Source of the DNA: Pseudomonadota bacterium
GTDB taxonomy: Bacteria; Myxococcota_A; Polyangia; Polyangiales; Polyangiaceae
DNA: 64,000 nucleotides
Direction: 5' to 3'
Assembly (NCBI GenBank): GCA_023398955.1
Contig: JAEWRL010000097.1
Location: 1-64,000 of the forward strand
The notes beneath the pieces were generated by a model. It did no database searches. It was not told the origin of the DNA and saw nothing but the letters and a program-made list of their open reading frames with translations. Position numbers and translations under genes: made by a program. Of this stretch, positions 49,698-58,148 are shown piece by piece (positions within the stretch are counted from its first letter, which is position 1; each line of letters begins with the position of its first letter).

Positions 49698-50207
49698 CGT
49701 GTCTCCCTGCTTTTTTCCGGTCGGCGTTTCCGCTCTGTTTCAGCGTCGCGCGCACAGGTTTCGAGCCGCTCGGCAGGGCCTGGTCGAAACCGTCTGGATC
49801 CCGAAGCGAAGCGGAACAGCGGAACAACGGACCATGGCCCCAAAAGACAGTCTCCCCCGGTACCCTCTGCCTGTGCGCGAGAGCCATTGGCGGGACGCGG
49901 AAGCCCCGGAGCGTTCAGGGAAGGACGCGACGGGGACGCGGAGAGGGAAGGCTGGATTGCTGACCGAGCGAAGCGCCCAGACCCATCGCACGAGCTCTTG
50001 ACCCTCGGGGAGCATCAGCGGGCGGCGCTCGTCCTCCGACACGTCGCCAAAGCCGAGCCATTCGGACCTTGGTATCGACATCGATCCTCCAGCGAGCAGG
50101 GCAGCGCCGGAGACGAACCCTGGGAGCCCTTCGGCGACGGACGCGGCGGGCGTCGGCGCTGGGGGGAGCGGTGTCTCTGCGGTGGCGAAGCGTGTTAGCA
50201 TCCCTGG
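49698..50207. other. Intergenic region of about 510 bp
   Basis: Between the divergent molybdoenzyme unit and the Cys-rich lipoprotein gene. Contains a short T-rich patch (around 49710) near the likely leftward start and one possible minus-strand gene (49740-50081). Nothing else is recognised. Confidence 0.4.
49740..50081 (-). CDS. Possible small protein of unknown function
   Basis: A minus-strand frame of 113 codons from ATG 50081, with the protein-like opening MSIPRSEWLGFGDVSEDE and codons rich in G/C at third positions over its first half. The frame extends to an ATG at 50201, but that is only a few bases from the divergent lipoprotein start, so the internal ATG is used. The second half is Arg/Ser-rich and may be noise. 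No family is recognised. Confidence 0.25.
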   Translation of the reverse strand: MSIPRSEWLGFGDVSEDERRPLMLPEGQELVRWVWALRSVSNPAFPLRVPVASFPERSGASASRQWLSRTGRGYRGRLSFGAMVRCSAVPLRFGIQTVSTRPCRAARNLCARR

Positions 50208-51146
50208 ATGCGCGACGGGTCAGCGTGGTTTCGGGTTGGGGTGGCGGGTCTGGTGGTGGCCCTGCTGGGAGGGTTCGCCTGCGCGCGTCGCAGCGGTGAG
50301 CGCAGCTCCGTCGCGAAGGTGAGCGTCCCCGCGACTCAGGACAGGCCGCAGCGGGGAGCGCTCGGTGAGCGGCGTCTCGCGGCGAGCGAGGCTGGCGCCA
50401 TCCGCTGTGGGGATGGCCTCTGCGAGGTGGGGAAGGAGGTCTGTTGCCATTTTCTCGGCGTGGCCAGCGCCTGCGCACCCCGCGTCGACTTGCCGCCGAC
50501 CGGAGAGCCAAGTAACGCCGACCCAATGCAAGCTCAGCTAGAAACCTGCCGTGGTGAGGCGGAGGGGGTGGACGCCGCCTACTGTCAGATTTCTCACTGC
50601 GACGACTCCAGCGACTGCCCCGGGGGCATGATCTGCTGCTCGGAGACGCTGTCGGGAGAGGCCGGCTACAGCACCTGCAGGCCCGCCCGTCCCGATGGCG
50701 CGAGCCCCTGTCAAATGCATGAGGACTGTGTCGAAGGGAGCGCCTGCGCCGTCCCCGGGACCGTTTGTCGGGGTCGCGCCTGTAAGAAGGCCGACGTCCA
50801 CGTCAGCTGTGGCGACCGACGCTGTTCGGCCGCGGCCCCCGTCTGTTGCGAGTCTACCTCGTCCTCACCCACGTGCGGCGCCGAGGCGGACTGCGCCGAG
50901 GACCTCGCCGCCGGTCGCTTCGCCGTCGAGTGCCGAGGCCGGGCAGACTGTCCGGCGGGGATGTACTGCTGCGCGGGGTTCGGTCGCGCATACTGCTCCG
51001 GCGAGTGCACGAACGTGCCGTTCTCCTGCGAGGTCGACACCGACTGCCCCGCCAAGGTAGTCGGGTTTCCCTTGCGCGGCTGCGTGGTGAGCGGTCCGGA
51101 CGATCCCCCGCCGGCGCGCCGCTACTGCAGTTACTCGGAGCCCTAG
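50208..51146 (+). CDS. Cys-rich exported protein (probable lipoprotein)
   Basis: A 312-residue secreted protein. The signal VGVAGLVVALLGGFAC ends at a Cys in a non-standard lipobox. The mature protein is Cys-rich with repeats of the pattern CGDGLCEVGKEVCCHF, CDDSSDCPGGMICCSE, CGDRRCSAAAPVCCES and CRGRADCPAGMYCCAG, a double-Cys module common in myxobacterial surface proteins. About 30 cysteines imply many disulphides in the periplasm or outside the cell. Function unknown; it converges on glmU. Confidence 0.75.
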   Translation: MRDGSAWFRVGVAGLVVALLGGFACARRSGERSSVAKVSVPATQDRPQRGALGERRLAASEAGAIRCGDGLCEVGKEVCCHFLGVASACAPRVDLPPTGEPSNADPMQAQLETCRGEAEGVDAAYCQISHCDDSSDCPGGMICCSETLSGEAGYSTCRPARPDGASPCQMHEDCVEGSACAVPGTVCRGRACKKADVHVSCGDRRCSAAAPVCCESTSSSPTCGAEADCAEDLAAGRFAVECRGRADCPAGMYCCAGFGRAYCSGECTNVPFSCEVDTDCPAKVVGFPLRGCVVSGPDDPPPARRYCSYSEP

Positions 51147-51160
51147 CGTCGAGCTCGACG
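51147..51160. terminator. 14-bp perfect palindrome after the Cys-rich gene
   Basis: CGTCGAGCTCGACG starts directly after the stop codon and is fully self-complementary. It lies in the 118 bp between convergent genes. It may be a weak terminator or a dyad binding site; no loop or T-run is present. Confidence 0.35.
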
Positions 51161-51264
51161 AGACGGCTCATCTGCGCAAGTCGGCACCTCCTGTACCGCT
51201 TGGAGCATCCGGGCGCGGACGGGCAGCGCTGTCGCACGCAAGACGGTGAGCCCGAGCCCGTCGC

Positions 51265-52671
51265 TCAGGGCTCCTTGCCAGCCGCCCTTGCGAGCCTGCG
51301 CCGGAGGCGTTCGCCGTAGCCATCCTTGTTCTGCTGCGGGGCGCGGCCGATGGCGAGGGCATCCGCGGGCACGTCCTTCGTCACGGTCGTCCCTGTTCCC
51401 ACGTAGGCGCCGTCCCCGATGGTGACCGGTGCCACGAGCTGCGTATCACTGCCGATGAATGCCCGCGCACCGATCACCGTCGGGTGTTTGCGGTACCCAT
51501 CGTAGTTGCACACGATCGTGCCGGCACCAATGTTCGCCTTCTCGCCGACGTCCGCGTCGCCGAGATACGCGAGGTGGTTTGCCTTGGCCCCGCGCCTGAC
51601 CCTCGTCTTCTTCGTCTCTACGAAGTTGCCGATGTGGGCATCGGCTTCGATGTCACTCTCGGGACGCAAGTGGGAGAAGGGGCCAATCTGCGCGCCTTCG
51701 CCCACACGGCTCTGGGCCGCAACGCTGTACGGCTTGAGGTACGCCCCGGCCGCGACCTCGACGTCCGTCAGCACGCAACCGACATCGATCACCGCCGCTG
51801 GGCCTATTCGCGTAGCTCCGCGCAGACAGACGCCGTGGTGAATCTCGGCATCTGGTTCGATCGCTACTCCGTCGTCGATCAGCGGCGCGCCGTGAATGGT
51901 CACTCCACGTCGGGCATGATCATCGGCGATGCGATGATAGAGCGTGAGCTCCGCGTGTCTCAGTTGTGCGCGATCGTTCACGCCCACCAAGGCATCTGGA
52001 CGGCCCACGAGTGCCTCGACCGATGCCTCGCGGGCCGTGGCTTCCACGATGTCCGTCAGATAGTACTCGCCTTGGCTGTTGTCGCAGTTCAAGCCCGACA
52101 GAGCTCGCATCATCGTCGCGGTGCGCGAGACGTAGATTCCCGCGTTCACCTCGCGAATAGCCTGCTCCTCCGCGGAGCCAAGGTCACGATCCTCCTTGAT
52201 GCGAACCACTGCGCCAGCCGCCGCGCGAACGATCCGACCGTAGCCCTGCGGCTCGGCGAGCAGGCAGCTCATGACCGCGAGCGCAGGGCCGTCCGAAGCT
52301 CCGACGCGCTCGACGAGAGGTAGCAGGTCCTGACCGCGAACGAGCGGAGTATCCCCGCAGAGCACCAGGAGGTTCTCGCCCGTCGCGGCGTCCATGGCGC
52401 AGCGAACGGCATCCCCAGTACCCCTCGCAACTTCTTGAACGGCGAACGCGAGGCGATCCGCCGGTAGCAGGCCCGTGAGACCGGCGCTGACCTCGCCCCT
52501 GATCTCGGGGGATACGACGACGATGACTCGTTCCGCTCCAGCCTCCAGGGCAGCGCGGCACGAATAGTAGACCATGGGGCGCCCCGCGATTCGGTGGAGC
52601 ACCTTGGGCTGCGCGCTCTTCATGCGCTTGCCTTGCCCCGCGGCAAGGACGAGGGCGATCAGACTCTTCAT
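51265..52671 (-). CDS. glmU: Bifunctional GlcNAc-1-P uridyltransferase/GlcN-1-P acetyltransferase
   Basis: Makes UDP-GlcNAc for peptidoglycan and lipopolysaccharide. The 468-residue protein has the uridyltransferase start LIALVLAAGQGKRMKSAQPKVLHRIAGRPM, QEVARGTGDAV, LLVLCGDTPLV and the linker REVNAGIYV, followed by the left-handed beta-helix acetyltransferase with hexapeptide repeats (GVCLRGATRIGPAAVIDVGCVLTDV) and the active-site region FVETKKTRVRRGAKANHLAYLGDADVGEKANIGAGTI. Intact. Not linked to glmS here; it follows the lytic transglycosylase on the same strand after 96 bp. Confidence 0.97.
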   Translation of the reverse strand: MKSLIALVLAAGQGKRMKSAQPKVLHRIAGRPMVYYSCRAALEAGAERVIVVVSPEIRGEVSAGLTGLLPADRLAFAVQEVARGTGDAVRCAMDAATGENLLVLCGDTPLVRGQDLLPLVERVGASDGPALAVMSCLLAEPQGYGRIVRAAAGAVVRIKEDRDLGSAEEQAIREVNAGIYVSRTATMMRALSGLNCDNSQGEYYLTDIVEATAREASVEALVGRPDALVGVNDRAQLRHAELTLYHRIADDHARRGVTIHGAPLIDDGVAIEPDAEIHHGVCLRGATRIGPAAVIDVGCVLTDVEVAAGAYLKPYSVAAQSRVGEGAQIGPFSHLRPESDIEADAHIGNFVETKKTRVRRGAKANHLAYLGDADVGEKANIGAGTIVCNYDGYRKHPTVIGARAFIGSDTQLVAPVTIGDGAYVGTGTTVTKDVPADALAIGRAPQQNKDGYGERLRRRLARAAGKEP

Positions 52672-52767
52672 GGCCCTGCCATTGCATCTATCTGTCGCCG
52701 CGGCAAGCAGTCACCCTGGGACGCGCCAGCGGTCACGGCGGTGTCGCGTCCACCCCCAAACGAGACG

Positions 52768-54846
52768 TCAATCAGCAGCCTTATCGTTCGCGATCCGCCG
52801 AAGCTCCGGGGGCGCCGGCTCCCGAACCGGGCCCAGGGGAACGACAGCGAGTTCGCTAGCCCGGTCCCCTCTGCGTGGAGCGCGCTCCGTGTACACGACC
52901 ACCCGCTCGCCTTCCTCCAAGGCGTCCCGGTGCGAGCGTCGGTTGACGCGCTCGATGGAACCGATGGTCATCCCGTAGCGCTTTGCGAGAGTGGCCAGCG
53001 TATCTCCCTGTGCCGCTCTGATGACGAAGCGCTTCTTGCCTTCGAGGCCCTGGAAGTACTCCAGAAACTCGTCGCTCCCGGCCACGAGAACTCGCGCCGA
53101 TCCGTCGTTGAAGTGGCGAACATGGCTGAGGTCGGCGTCTGGAGGCACGAAGGCCTGGAGGACCATACCAGGCTGCAGTCTGGCAGAGTCGTCGAGCATG
53201 TTGTGCTCGGTCAGCTCGTCCACGGTGACCCCGAGAGCACCGGCGATCTCCGAGGCCGAGTTCCCGGGAGCTACTTCGTAGAAGATCCGGCGGCGGTCAG
53301 GATAGCCACTGCTGCGGGGTGGGACGACGACGAGCGGCTTCTCCCGGGCTGGCGAGTGTTGCCCCCTTGGGAGAAGTATCACGACGCCGACGCCAATCGC
53401 CTCCCGGAGGCTGATGCGATTCAAGTCGCGCACGCGCTCCGGGAGCAGCCCGTGATCCGCTGCGATGGACTCCACGGTTTCGCCGAATCGCACCACGTGT
53501 GCAACGAGTTTCTCCGATACGCCGCCGGACTTTGCCAGCTTCTCACTGACCCCCGTGCCCGTGCCCGCGGGAACGCGCACGGCCCAGTTCTTCGATGCAA
53601 CCCCCTCGGGCTGCGGCGGCAACCTGTCCCGCAAGTACTGCGGGTTGTTGGCCCGCACCTCGTCCACGCTGAGCGCCGCAGCGCGCGCAATGTCTTGGAG
53701 CGGCGTGCCCGACTCGATGAGGACCGTGTCGAAGGGCTCCGGGGCATCGGGTTCAACGCCGTCGATGCCGAAGGCCGCACGATTGTTCATCATGATAGCG
53801 ACGGCCATAATCTTCGGGACGTACAAGGACGTCTCCCACGGCACCCCCGCCTCGAAGCGGGTCAGCTCAAAGAAGTCATTCGTGTTGTAGCGACGGATGG
53901 CGCGCGAGAGCCCCCCGTATCCCATGTTGTAAGCAGCCATCGCGAGCGGCCAGCTGCCGAAGCGTTGGTGGAGATCGCTGAGCAGTAGTATCGCGGCCTC
54001 GGTGGAACGGCGTGGGTCGAGGCGTTCATCCACCCAGCGATCGCAGGTGAGCCCATACATCTCGGCCGTGCCGGGGATGAACTGCCAAAGACCAGCCGCT
54101 CCAGCGGGCGAATAGATGCTCGGGTTGTGACCGCTCTCGACGAGGCTGAGCCATAGTAGATCGGTCGGAAGCCCGGCAGCGGCAAACATGGTCCGGATCG
54201 ATGGAGCAAAACGGCCACTCTTCCTTGCCCAGGCTTCAGCGATAGCGCGCCCACGCGGGTCCTCCCGGTAGAACTTCAGGTACTTCACCACCCGGGATTC
54301 GTACCGGACTTCGAAATTGGGCTGCACCAGCGCCTTGAGCCAAGCCTCCTCCAAGGAGGGAGCCCGCCGCGGGCGACCTCGAAGCTCCGCGGGAATCGGA
54401 AAGCCACTCGCGTCAACGTGCGGTGACTTGCCCCCTACGGGGCGGGAGACGTCCCAGCTCCAGCCCGGGATGATGCCGTGAGCAGGTCGCGGGAAGAGTA
54501 CCTCTTCGGCTTCGCGAAGGAGCCGGAGCTCCCTGTCATCGAGTAACCGGCGTTGCTCGTCCGTGGGCGTGCCCCCTGCAAGCCCGCGGCGTGCGTAGCC
54601 GTCGGGGGCGGCCCTCGCCGCACCATCGGGCATCGTGGCGCTCGGCTGCTTCGGCGGACTCCCTCTGCGATGGGAGCCATATTCTGGCGTCTCCGCTTCG
54701 GGTTGCTCCGCGGGGGCGATCTCGACGGTCACGTCGGCGATCGGCGTGCGCGCCGAGGTCTCGGCCGATGCTCGCCCGGTCGCCGACGCAACACCTACGA
54801 CCAGCGAGCCGGCGAGAACTAACCTGCCCAGAAGCCGATTCCGCAT
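52768..54846 (-). CDS. LysM-containing lytic murein transglycosylase (MltD-like)
   Basis: Cleaves peptidoglycan glycan strands to 1,6-anhydro ends in the periplasm. The 692-residue protein has a Sec signal (LGRLVLAGSLVVGVASATGRASA), a Pro/Arg-rich linker, and a family 1D SLT domain at about 215-350 with catalytic Glu in WLSLVESGHNPSIYSPAGAAGLWQFIPGTA and LAMAAYNMGYGGLSRAI. Four LysM-type repeats follow (around 395, 465, 545 and 635), for example HVVRFGETVESIAADHGL and RAAQGDTLATLAKRYGMTIGSIERVN. The ATG at 54846 places the signal correctly; the open frame to 55209 is a shadow of the acyltransferase gene. Confidence 0.93.
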   Translation of the reverse strand: MRNRLLGRLVLAGSLVVGVASATGRASAETSARTPIADVTVEIAPAEQPEAETPEYGSHRRGSPPKQPSATMPDGAARAAPDGYARRGLAGGTPTDEQRRLLDDRELRLLREAEEVLFPRPAHGIIPGWSWDVSRPVGGKSPHVDASGFPIPAELRGRPRRAPSLEEAWLKALVQPNFEVRYESRVVKYLKFYREDPRGRAIAEAWARKSGRFAPSIRTMFAAAGLPTDLLWLSLVESGHNPSIYSPAGAAGLWQFIPGTAEMYGLTCDRWVDERLDPRRSTEAAILLLSDLHQRFGSWPLAMAAYNMGYGGLSRAIRRYNTNDFFELTRFEAGVPWETSLYVPKIMAVAIMMNNRAAFGIDGVEPDAPEPFDTVLIESGTPLQDIARAAALSVDEVRANNPQYLRDRLPPQPEGVASKNWAVRVPAGTGTGVSEKLAKSGGVSEKLVAHVVRFGETVESIAADHGLLPERVRDLNRISLREAIGVGVVILLPRGQHSPAREKPLVVVPPRSSGYPDRRRIFYEVAPGNSASEIAGALGVTVDELTEHNMLDDSARLQPGMVLQAFVPPDADLSHVRHFNDGSARVLVAGSDEFLEYFQGLEGKKRFVIRAAQGDTLATLAKRYGMTIGSIERVNRRSHRDALEEGERVVVYTERAPRRGDRASELAVVPLGPVREPAPPELRRIANDKAAD

Positions 54847-54946
54847 CGCCTTACTCGTACCCAGATGCCGGGGCGCGGTCAAATCCCCGGCCAGAAAGGG
54901 AAGGCACGTCCCCCACGCCAGCGCCTCGAAGCCCCCGCCCGACGAG

Positions 54947-56080
54947 TCACTGGCAGGGCCCGAGTTCCACACGCCCCACCGCTGAAATCGGCCGCCTGAC
55001 CCGTGCTCTCCATGTCGCATGCATCCAAGCCGGAATGGCGAGCGACAGACAGGCAGCCAAAGTGACACCGAGATCCACCGCAAATGCTGGAATGTGCTCC
55101 GAAAGCCCAGCGCCCCGCAGTACTCCCAAGACTCGCTGCGGCTTGCCAAGGAGGACCACAGGGAAATGCCACATGAAGACGTAGAGGGAATGCCTCCCCA
55201 AGAAGGCAAACCACGTCAAGCCTTGGGGTACAGCGAGTGGGCGCGTCACGCGAGCCACTACTACGGCGAACGCCAGTACGCTGAGCAGGCGACCTGGTCC
55301 CAGCTCTGGCCGATGAACCCACCAGGACGGGACCAGCTCCGAGAAGCCATAGCGCAGCGCTAGCCCCGTGACGATCACGGCGATAGCCGCCGAGAACGCC
55401 AGGCGCGAGCGCACGACCGCGCCAGCGACCCGAGGCGGGAGCGACGCCAAGAGTGCCCCCCCAACGAAGAGCAACTGCCATGACGGGAAGATGAAGGCTC
55501 CGCTCCCCTCCACCCAGGATTCCGTTTCGAGCCAGAGAGAGAGGAACCAAACACCTGCCGAAGCGAAGAGCACCGCCACGCGCGAAACCGCCATGCCTCC
55601 GAGCAGCAGCGGCAGACCTGCCACGAGAAGAACGTACATGGGAAGCACGTCGAGCAGGTACGGCTGAAACTGGAATGACAACGCCTTCAGCAGGTATTCG
55701 AGGGGGGCACGCAGGAACGGCTCGTAGGGTCCCCCATGATGGCCTGCGCCACCCCGCGCCCAAACCGCCGCAATGGCGACCAGCACCAGCAGGACATGCG
55801 CGACATAGAGCAGAAGCGCCCGCTTCAGGACGGCGGCGCGGAACCGCTGCGGGTCTCTCGCGCGCATGCCGCCGTACACGCGCGCGGCGACGAAGCCCGA
55901 GAGCAGGACGAACCCTTCCGCCGCGGTCACATACCCGAACGCCTCATAGCCGTACTTGGCAAGGGCGCCGTCCAAATGGTCAATCGTCATCAGCGTTAGG
56001 AAGAGCCCCCGCAGGATGTCGAGAACTGGGTCACGACGCGGACCGGCAGCGACGACCGGGATGGTGGGCGATTCACGCAT
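54947..56080 (-). CDS. OpgC-like membrane acyltransferase
   Basis: A 377-residue polytopic membrane protein related to OpgC, which transfers succinyl groups to osmoregulated periplasmic glucans, within the acyltransferase-3 superfamily. The N-terminus PVLDILRGLFLTLMTIDHLDG contains the D-x-x-R and IDH elements of OpgC proteins; the middle FLLDVLPMYVLLVAGLPLLL-type segment (here YLLDVLPMYVLLVAGL) and the C-terminal LGRHSLYVFMWHFPVVLL are also typical. About ten hydrophobic segments. It lies 100 bp upstream of the lytic transglycosylase on the same strand. No opgG/H glucan synthase genes are nearby, so the acceptor is uncertain. Confidence 0.85.
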   Translation of the reverse strand: MRESPTIPVVAAGPRRDPVLDILRGLFLTLMTIDHLDGALAKYGYEAFGYVTAAEGFVLLSGFVAARVYGGMRARDPQRFRAAVLKRALLLYVAHVLLVLVAIAAVWARGGAGHHGGPYEPFLRAPLEYLLKALSFQFQPYLLDVLPMYVLLVAGLPLLLGGMAVSRVAVLFASAGVWFLSLWLETESWVEGSGAFIFPSWQLLFVGGALLASLPPRVAGAVVRSRLAFSAAIAVIVTGLALRYGFSELVPSWWVHRPELGPGRLLSVLAFAVVVARVTRPLAVPQGLTWFAFLGRHSLYVFMWHFPVVLLGKPQRVLGVLRGAGLSEHIPAFAVDLGVTLAACLSLAIPAWMHATWRARVRRPISAVGRVELGPCQ

Positions 56081-56211
56081 GCGCCCCGGAAAGCTCGCAC
56101 AGGTTGTCGGTAGCGTCTACGACCTCTTGACCGAGCGGCGCGCGACCGTGGAGTGTGCGGCATCGGGCCACCAGCCATCCGCCGCGATGGGCGTCGCCAA
56201 GCGCCGCCCCT

Positions 56212-57267
56212 TCAGCCCGCGATCTCGGCCAGCCAAGCGCCTATCGCCGGCAGCGGCAGTGAGCGGTCCACTGCCCCCTGACGCACGGCTGCTCCCGGCA
56301 TGCCATAGACGACGGCGGTCGCTTCGCTCTCGGCAACCACGTAGCCCCCCGCGGCGTGGATCGCGACGGCTCCCTTCGCGCCGTCATCTCCCATGCCGGT
56401 GAGCACCAATCCAACCGATCTCGAGCCCACCGCTCGTGCGGCGCTCGCGAGGAGGCGATCCGCGCTCGGCACATAGCGATCGTGGGGCATGGGGGGCAAG
56501 ACCCGAAGCACGATCTGACCAGCCACCTCCTCCACCTCCAGGCACCGCTTGCCAGGACACACGACCGCCATTCCCGCCATGAGCACTTGCTCGTCCCGAG
56601 CCTCGGCAACCTGCAACTTGCAACGCCTGTCCAGGCGCTCCGAAAAGGTCGCCGTGAATTTCTCGGGCATATGCTGCGCGATCACCACGGCATGTGGGTA
56701 CCGTTCTGGGATCTGCGACAACGTCTCTAGAAGGGCTGTCGGCCCTCCAGTGGAGGAAGCAATCGCGATGAGCCGCTTCGGGATGACGCCCCCTGCTGGG
56801 ACCTGGAGCTTGGTGGCTGGCACGATCTCCCGGATCGGCCGCGCGGGTGTTCGGCGCGCGCGTCGAGCGAGCCGTACCTTGTCGAGCAGCTCACCCTGTA
56901 TCCCAGTGAGCTCGGCGTCCGCATAGCGGTCGGGCTTCACGACGAAATCCATCGCGCCCAGCTCGAGCGCTCGGAACACCTTATCGCGTTGCCCGTAGCT
57001 TGAAACGACGATGACCGGGAGCGGATGGGTCGTCATCAAGATGCGCAGGAACGTGAAGCCGTCCATGCGCGGCATCTCGAGATCGAGGGTGATGACGTCG
57101 GGATGATAGACCTTGATCAAGCTCAAGGCTTCATCGCCATCGGCAGCTTTGCCGACGACCTCGATGTCGCCGCTGGCAGAGAGGATCTCCGTGATGCTCC
57201 GGCGCGTATACGCGGAGTCATCGACGACGAGCACCCGGAGCGGGCCCTGTGACACCTCGCCCGTCAT
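56212..57267 (-). CDS. cheB: Chemoreceptor methylesterase CheB
   Basis: Demethylates or deamidates receptor glutamates in the adaptation arm of the chemosensory system. The 351-residue protein has a receiver (LRVLVVDDSAYTRRS, VITLDLEMPRMDGF, VVSSYGQ, VVKPD) and a methylesterase domain with LIAIASSTGGPTALLE (catalytic Ser), VVIAQHMPEKFT (His) and LTGMGDDGAKGA (Asp). All residues are intact. The ATG at 57267 overlaps the cheR stop (ATGA). It is the last gene of the che operon. Confidence 0.95.
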   Translation of the reverse strand: MTGEVSQGPLRVLVVDDSAYTRRSITEILSASGDIEVVGKAADGDEALSLIKVYHPDVITLDLEMPRMDGFTFLRILMTTHPLPVIVVSSYGQRDKVFRALELGAMDFVVKPDRYADAELTGIQGELLDKVRLARRARRTPARPIREIVPATKLQVPAGGVIPKRLIAIASSTGGPTALLETLSQIPERYPHAVVIAQHMPEKFTATFSERLDRRCKLQVAEARDEQVLMAGMAVVCPGKRCLEVEEVAGQIVLRVLPPMPHDRYVPSADRLLASAARAVGSRSVGLVLTGMGDDGAKGAVAIHAAGGYVVAESEATAVVYGMPGAAVRQGAVDRSLPLPAIGAWLAEIAG

Positions 57268-58148
57268 GTCGCCCCCGAATCCCAACGCCAGGCCGCAAGC
57301 GGCTTTCGATACGCCAAATCACGCTCCAGGTGGACCAGCTCGAAGGCAGTGGAAAGGTTCAGGAGCGACTCCGAATGCCCGAGCAGAAGGTACCCACCAG
57401 GCGCCAGACGCTCATAGAAATTGTCAATGGCCTTCTTTCGTGACCCGATGTCGAAGTAGATGAGCACGTTCCGACAGAAGACGACGTGTACCCTTCCCAC
57501 GATGGCGGCGCGGGCCGCATCCAATAGGTTCAGCTGGGCGAAGTGGCAGAGTCGACGCACCTGCTCCTGGACGGCCCAACCCTCTGGAGTCTCACTGAAG
57601 TACGCGCGTCGGACCTCCGCCGGGGTCGTTCTGAAGGAGCTCTCTCGGTAGATACCGCGCCTGGCGGCCGCAACATTGCGCTTGGAGAGATCGCTGCCAA
57701 TCACGCGGACATCCCAGCCTTCGAAGAGACCTGTCCGATGAATGATGATCGCGAGCGTGTAGGCCTCCTCGCCCGTAGAGCACCCAGCGCTCCACACGAC
57801 GAGTTGGCGACGCTGTCCGAGCTCCTTGTGCAATTTCGGGAGCACCTCTTGCTCGAAGGAAGCCAGCTGGTACTCCTGCCGAAAGAGGTAGGTTTCCTTC
57901 GTCGAGAGCCGTTCTATCGCCTCATCCAGTTCCGCTGCGCCGCGCGACCCGAAACGCAACAGCATGTAGTAATCGTCGAAGCCTGGGCATTCGAGCTGGA
58001 CGAGCCTCTCGGCGAGACGTCGCTCGAACAAGTATTGCGAGTCGTCATCGAAGTGAAGCCCAGCCGCGTCATTGATGAGATCACGGAGCAGCCTGAACTG
58101 CTCCAGCTCCAGGCGAGGCTTGCCAGCGCGACGGCCACTGCCGATCAT
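57264..58148 (-). CDS. cheR: Chemoreceptor methyltransferase CheR
   Basis: Methylates receptor glutamates with SAM. The 294-residue protein has the N-terminal helical part (FRLLRDLINDAAGLHFDDD), STKETYLFRQEYQL, the SAM loop VVWSAGCSTGEEAYTLAII, GSDLSKRNVAAARRG and VFCRNVLIYFD. The ATG at 58148 overlaps the HEAT-protein stop (ATGA) and has GGGAG 12 bp upstream; a TTG at 58160 is the alternative. No TPR or PAS extension is present. Confidence 0.94.
   Translation of the reverse strand: MIGSGRRAGKPRLELEQFRLLRDLINDAAGLHFDDDSQYLFERRLAERLVQLECPGFDDYYMLLRFGSRGAAELDEAIERLSTKETYLFRQEYQLASFEQEVLPKLHKELGQRRQLVVWSAGCSTGEEAYTLAIIIHRTGLFEGWDVRVIGSDLSKRNVAAARRGIYRESSFRTTPAEVRRAYFSETPEGWAVQEQVRRLCHFAQLNLLDAARAAIVGRVHVVFCRNVLIYFDIGSRKKAIDNFYERLAPGGYLLLGHSESLLNLSTAFELVHLERDLAYRKPLAAWRWDSGAT

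Noticed and set aside
48804..50198. 464-residue plus-strand open frame
   Set aside because: Mostly antisense to the DmsB-DmsC fusion gene; no recognisable family and no ribosome-binding site.
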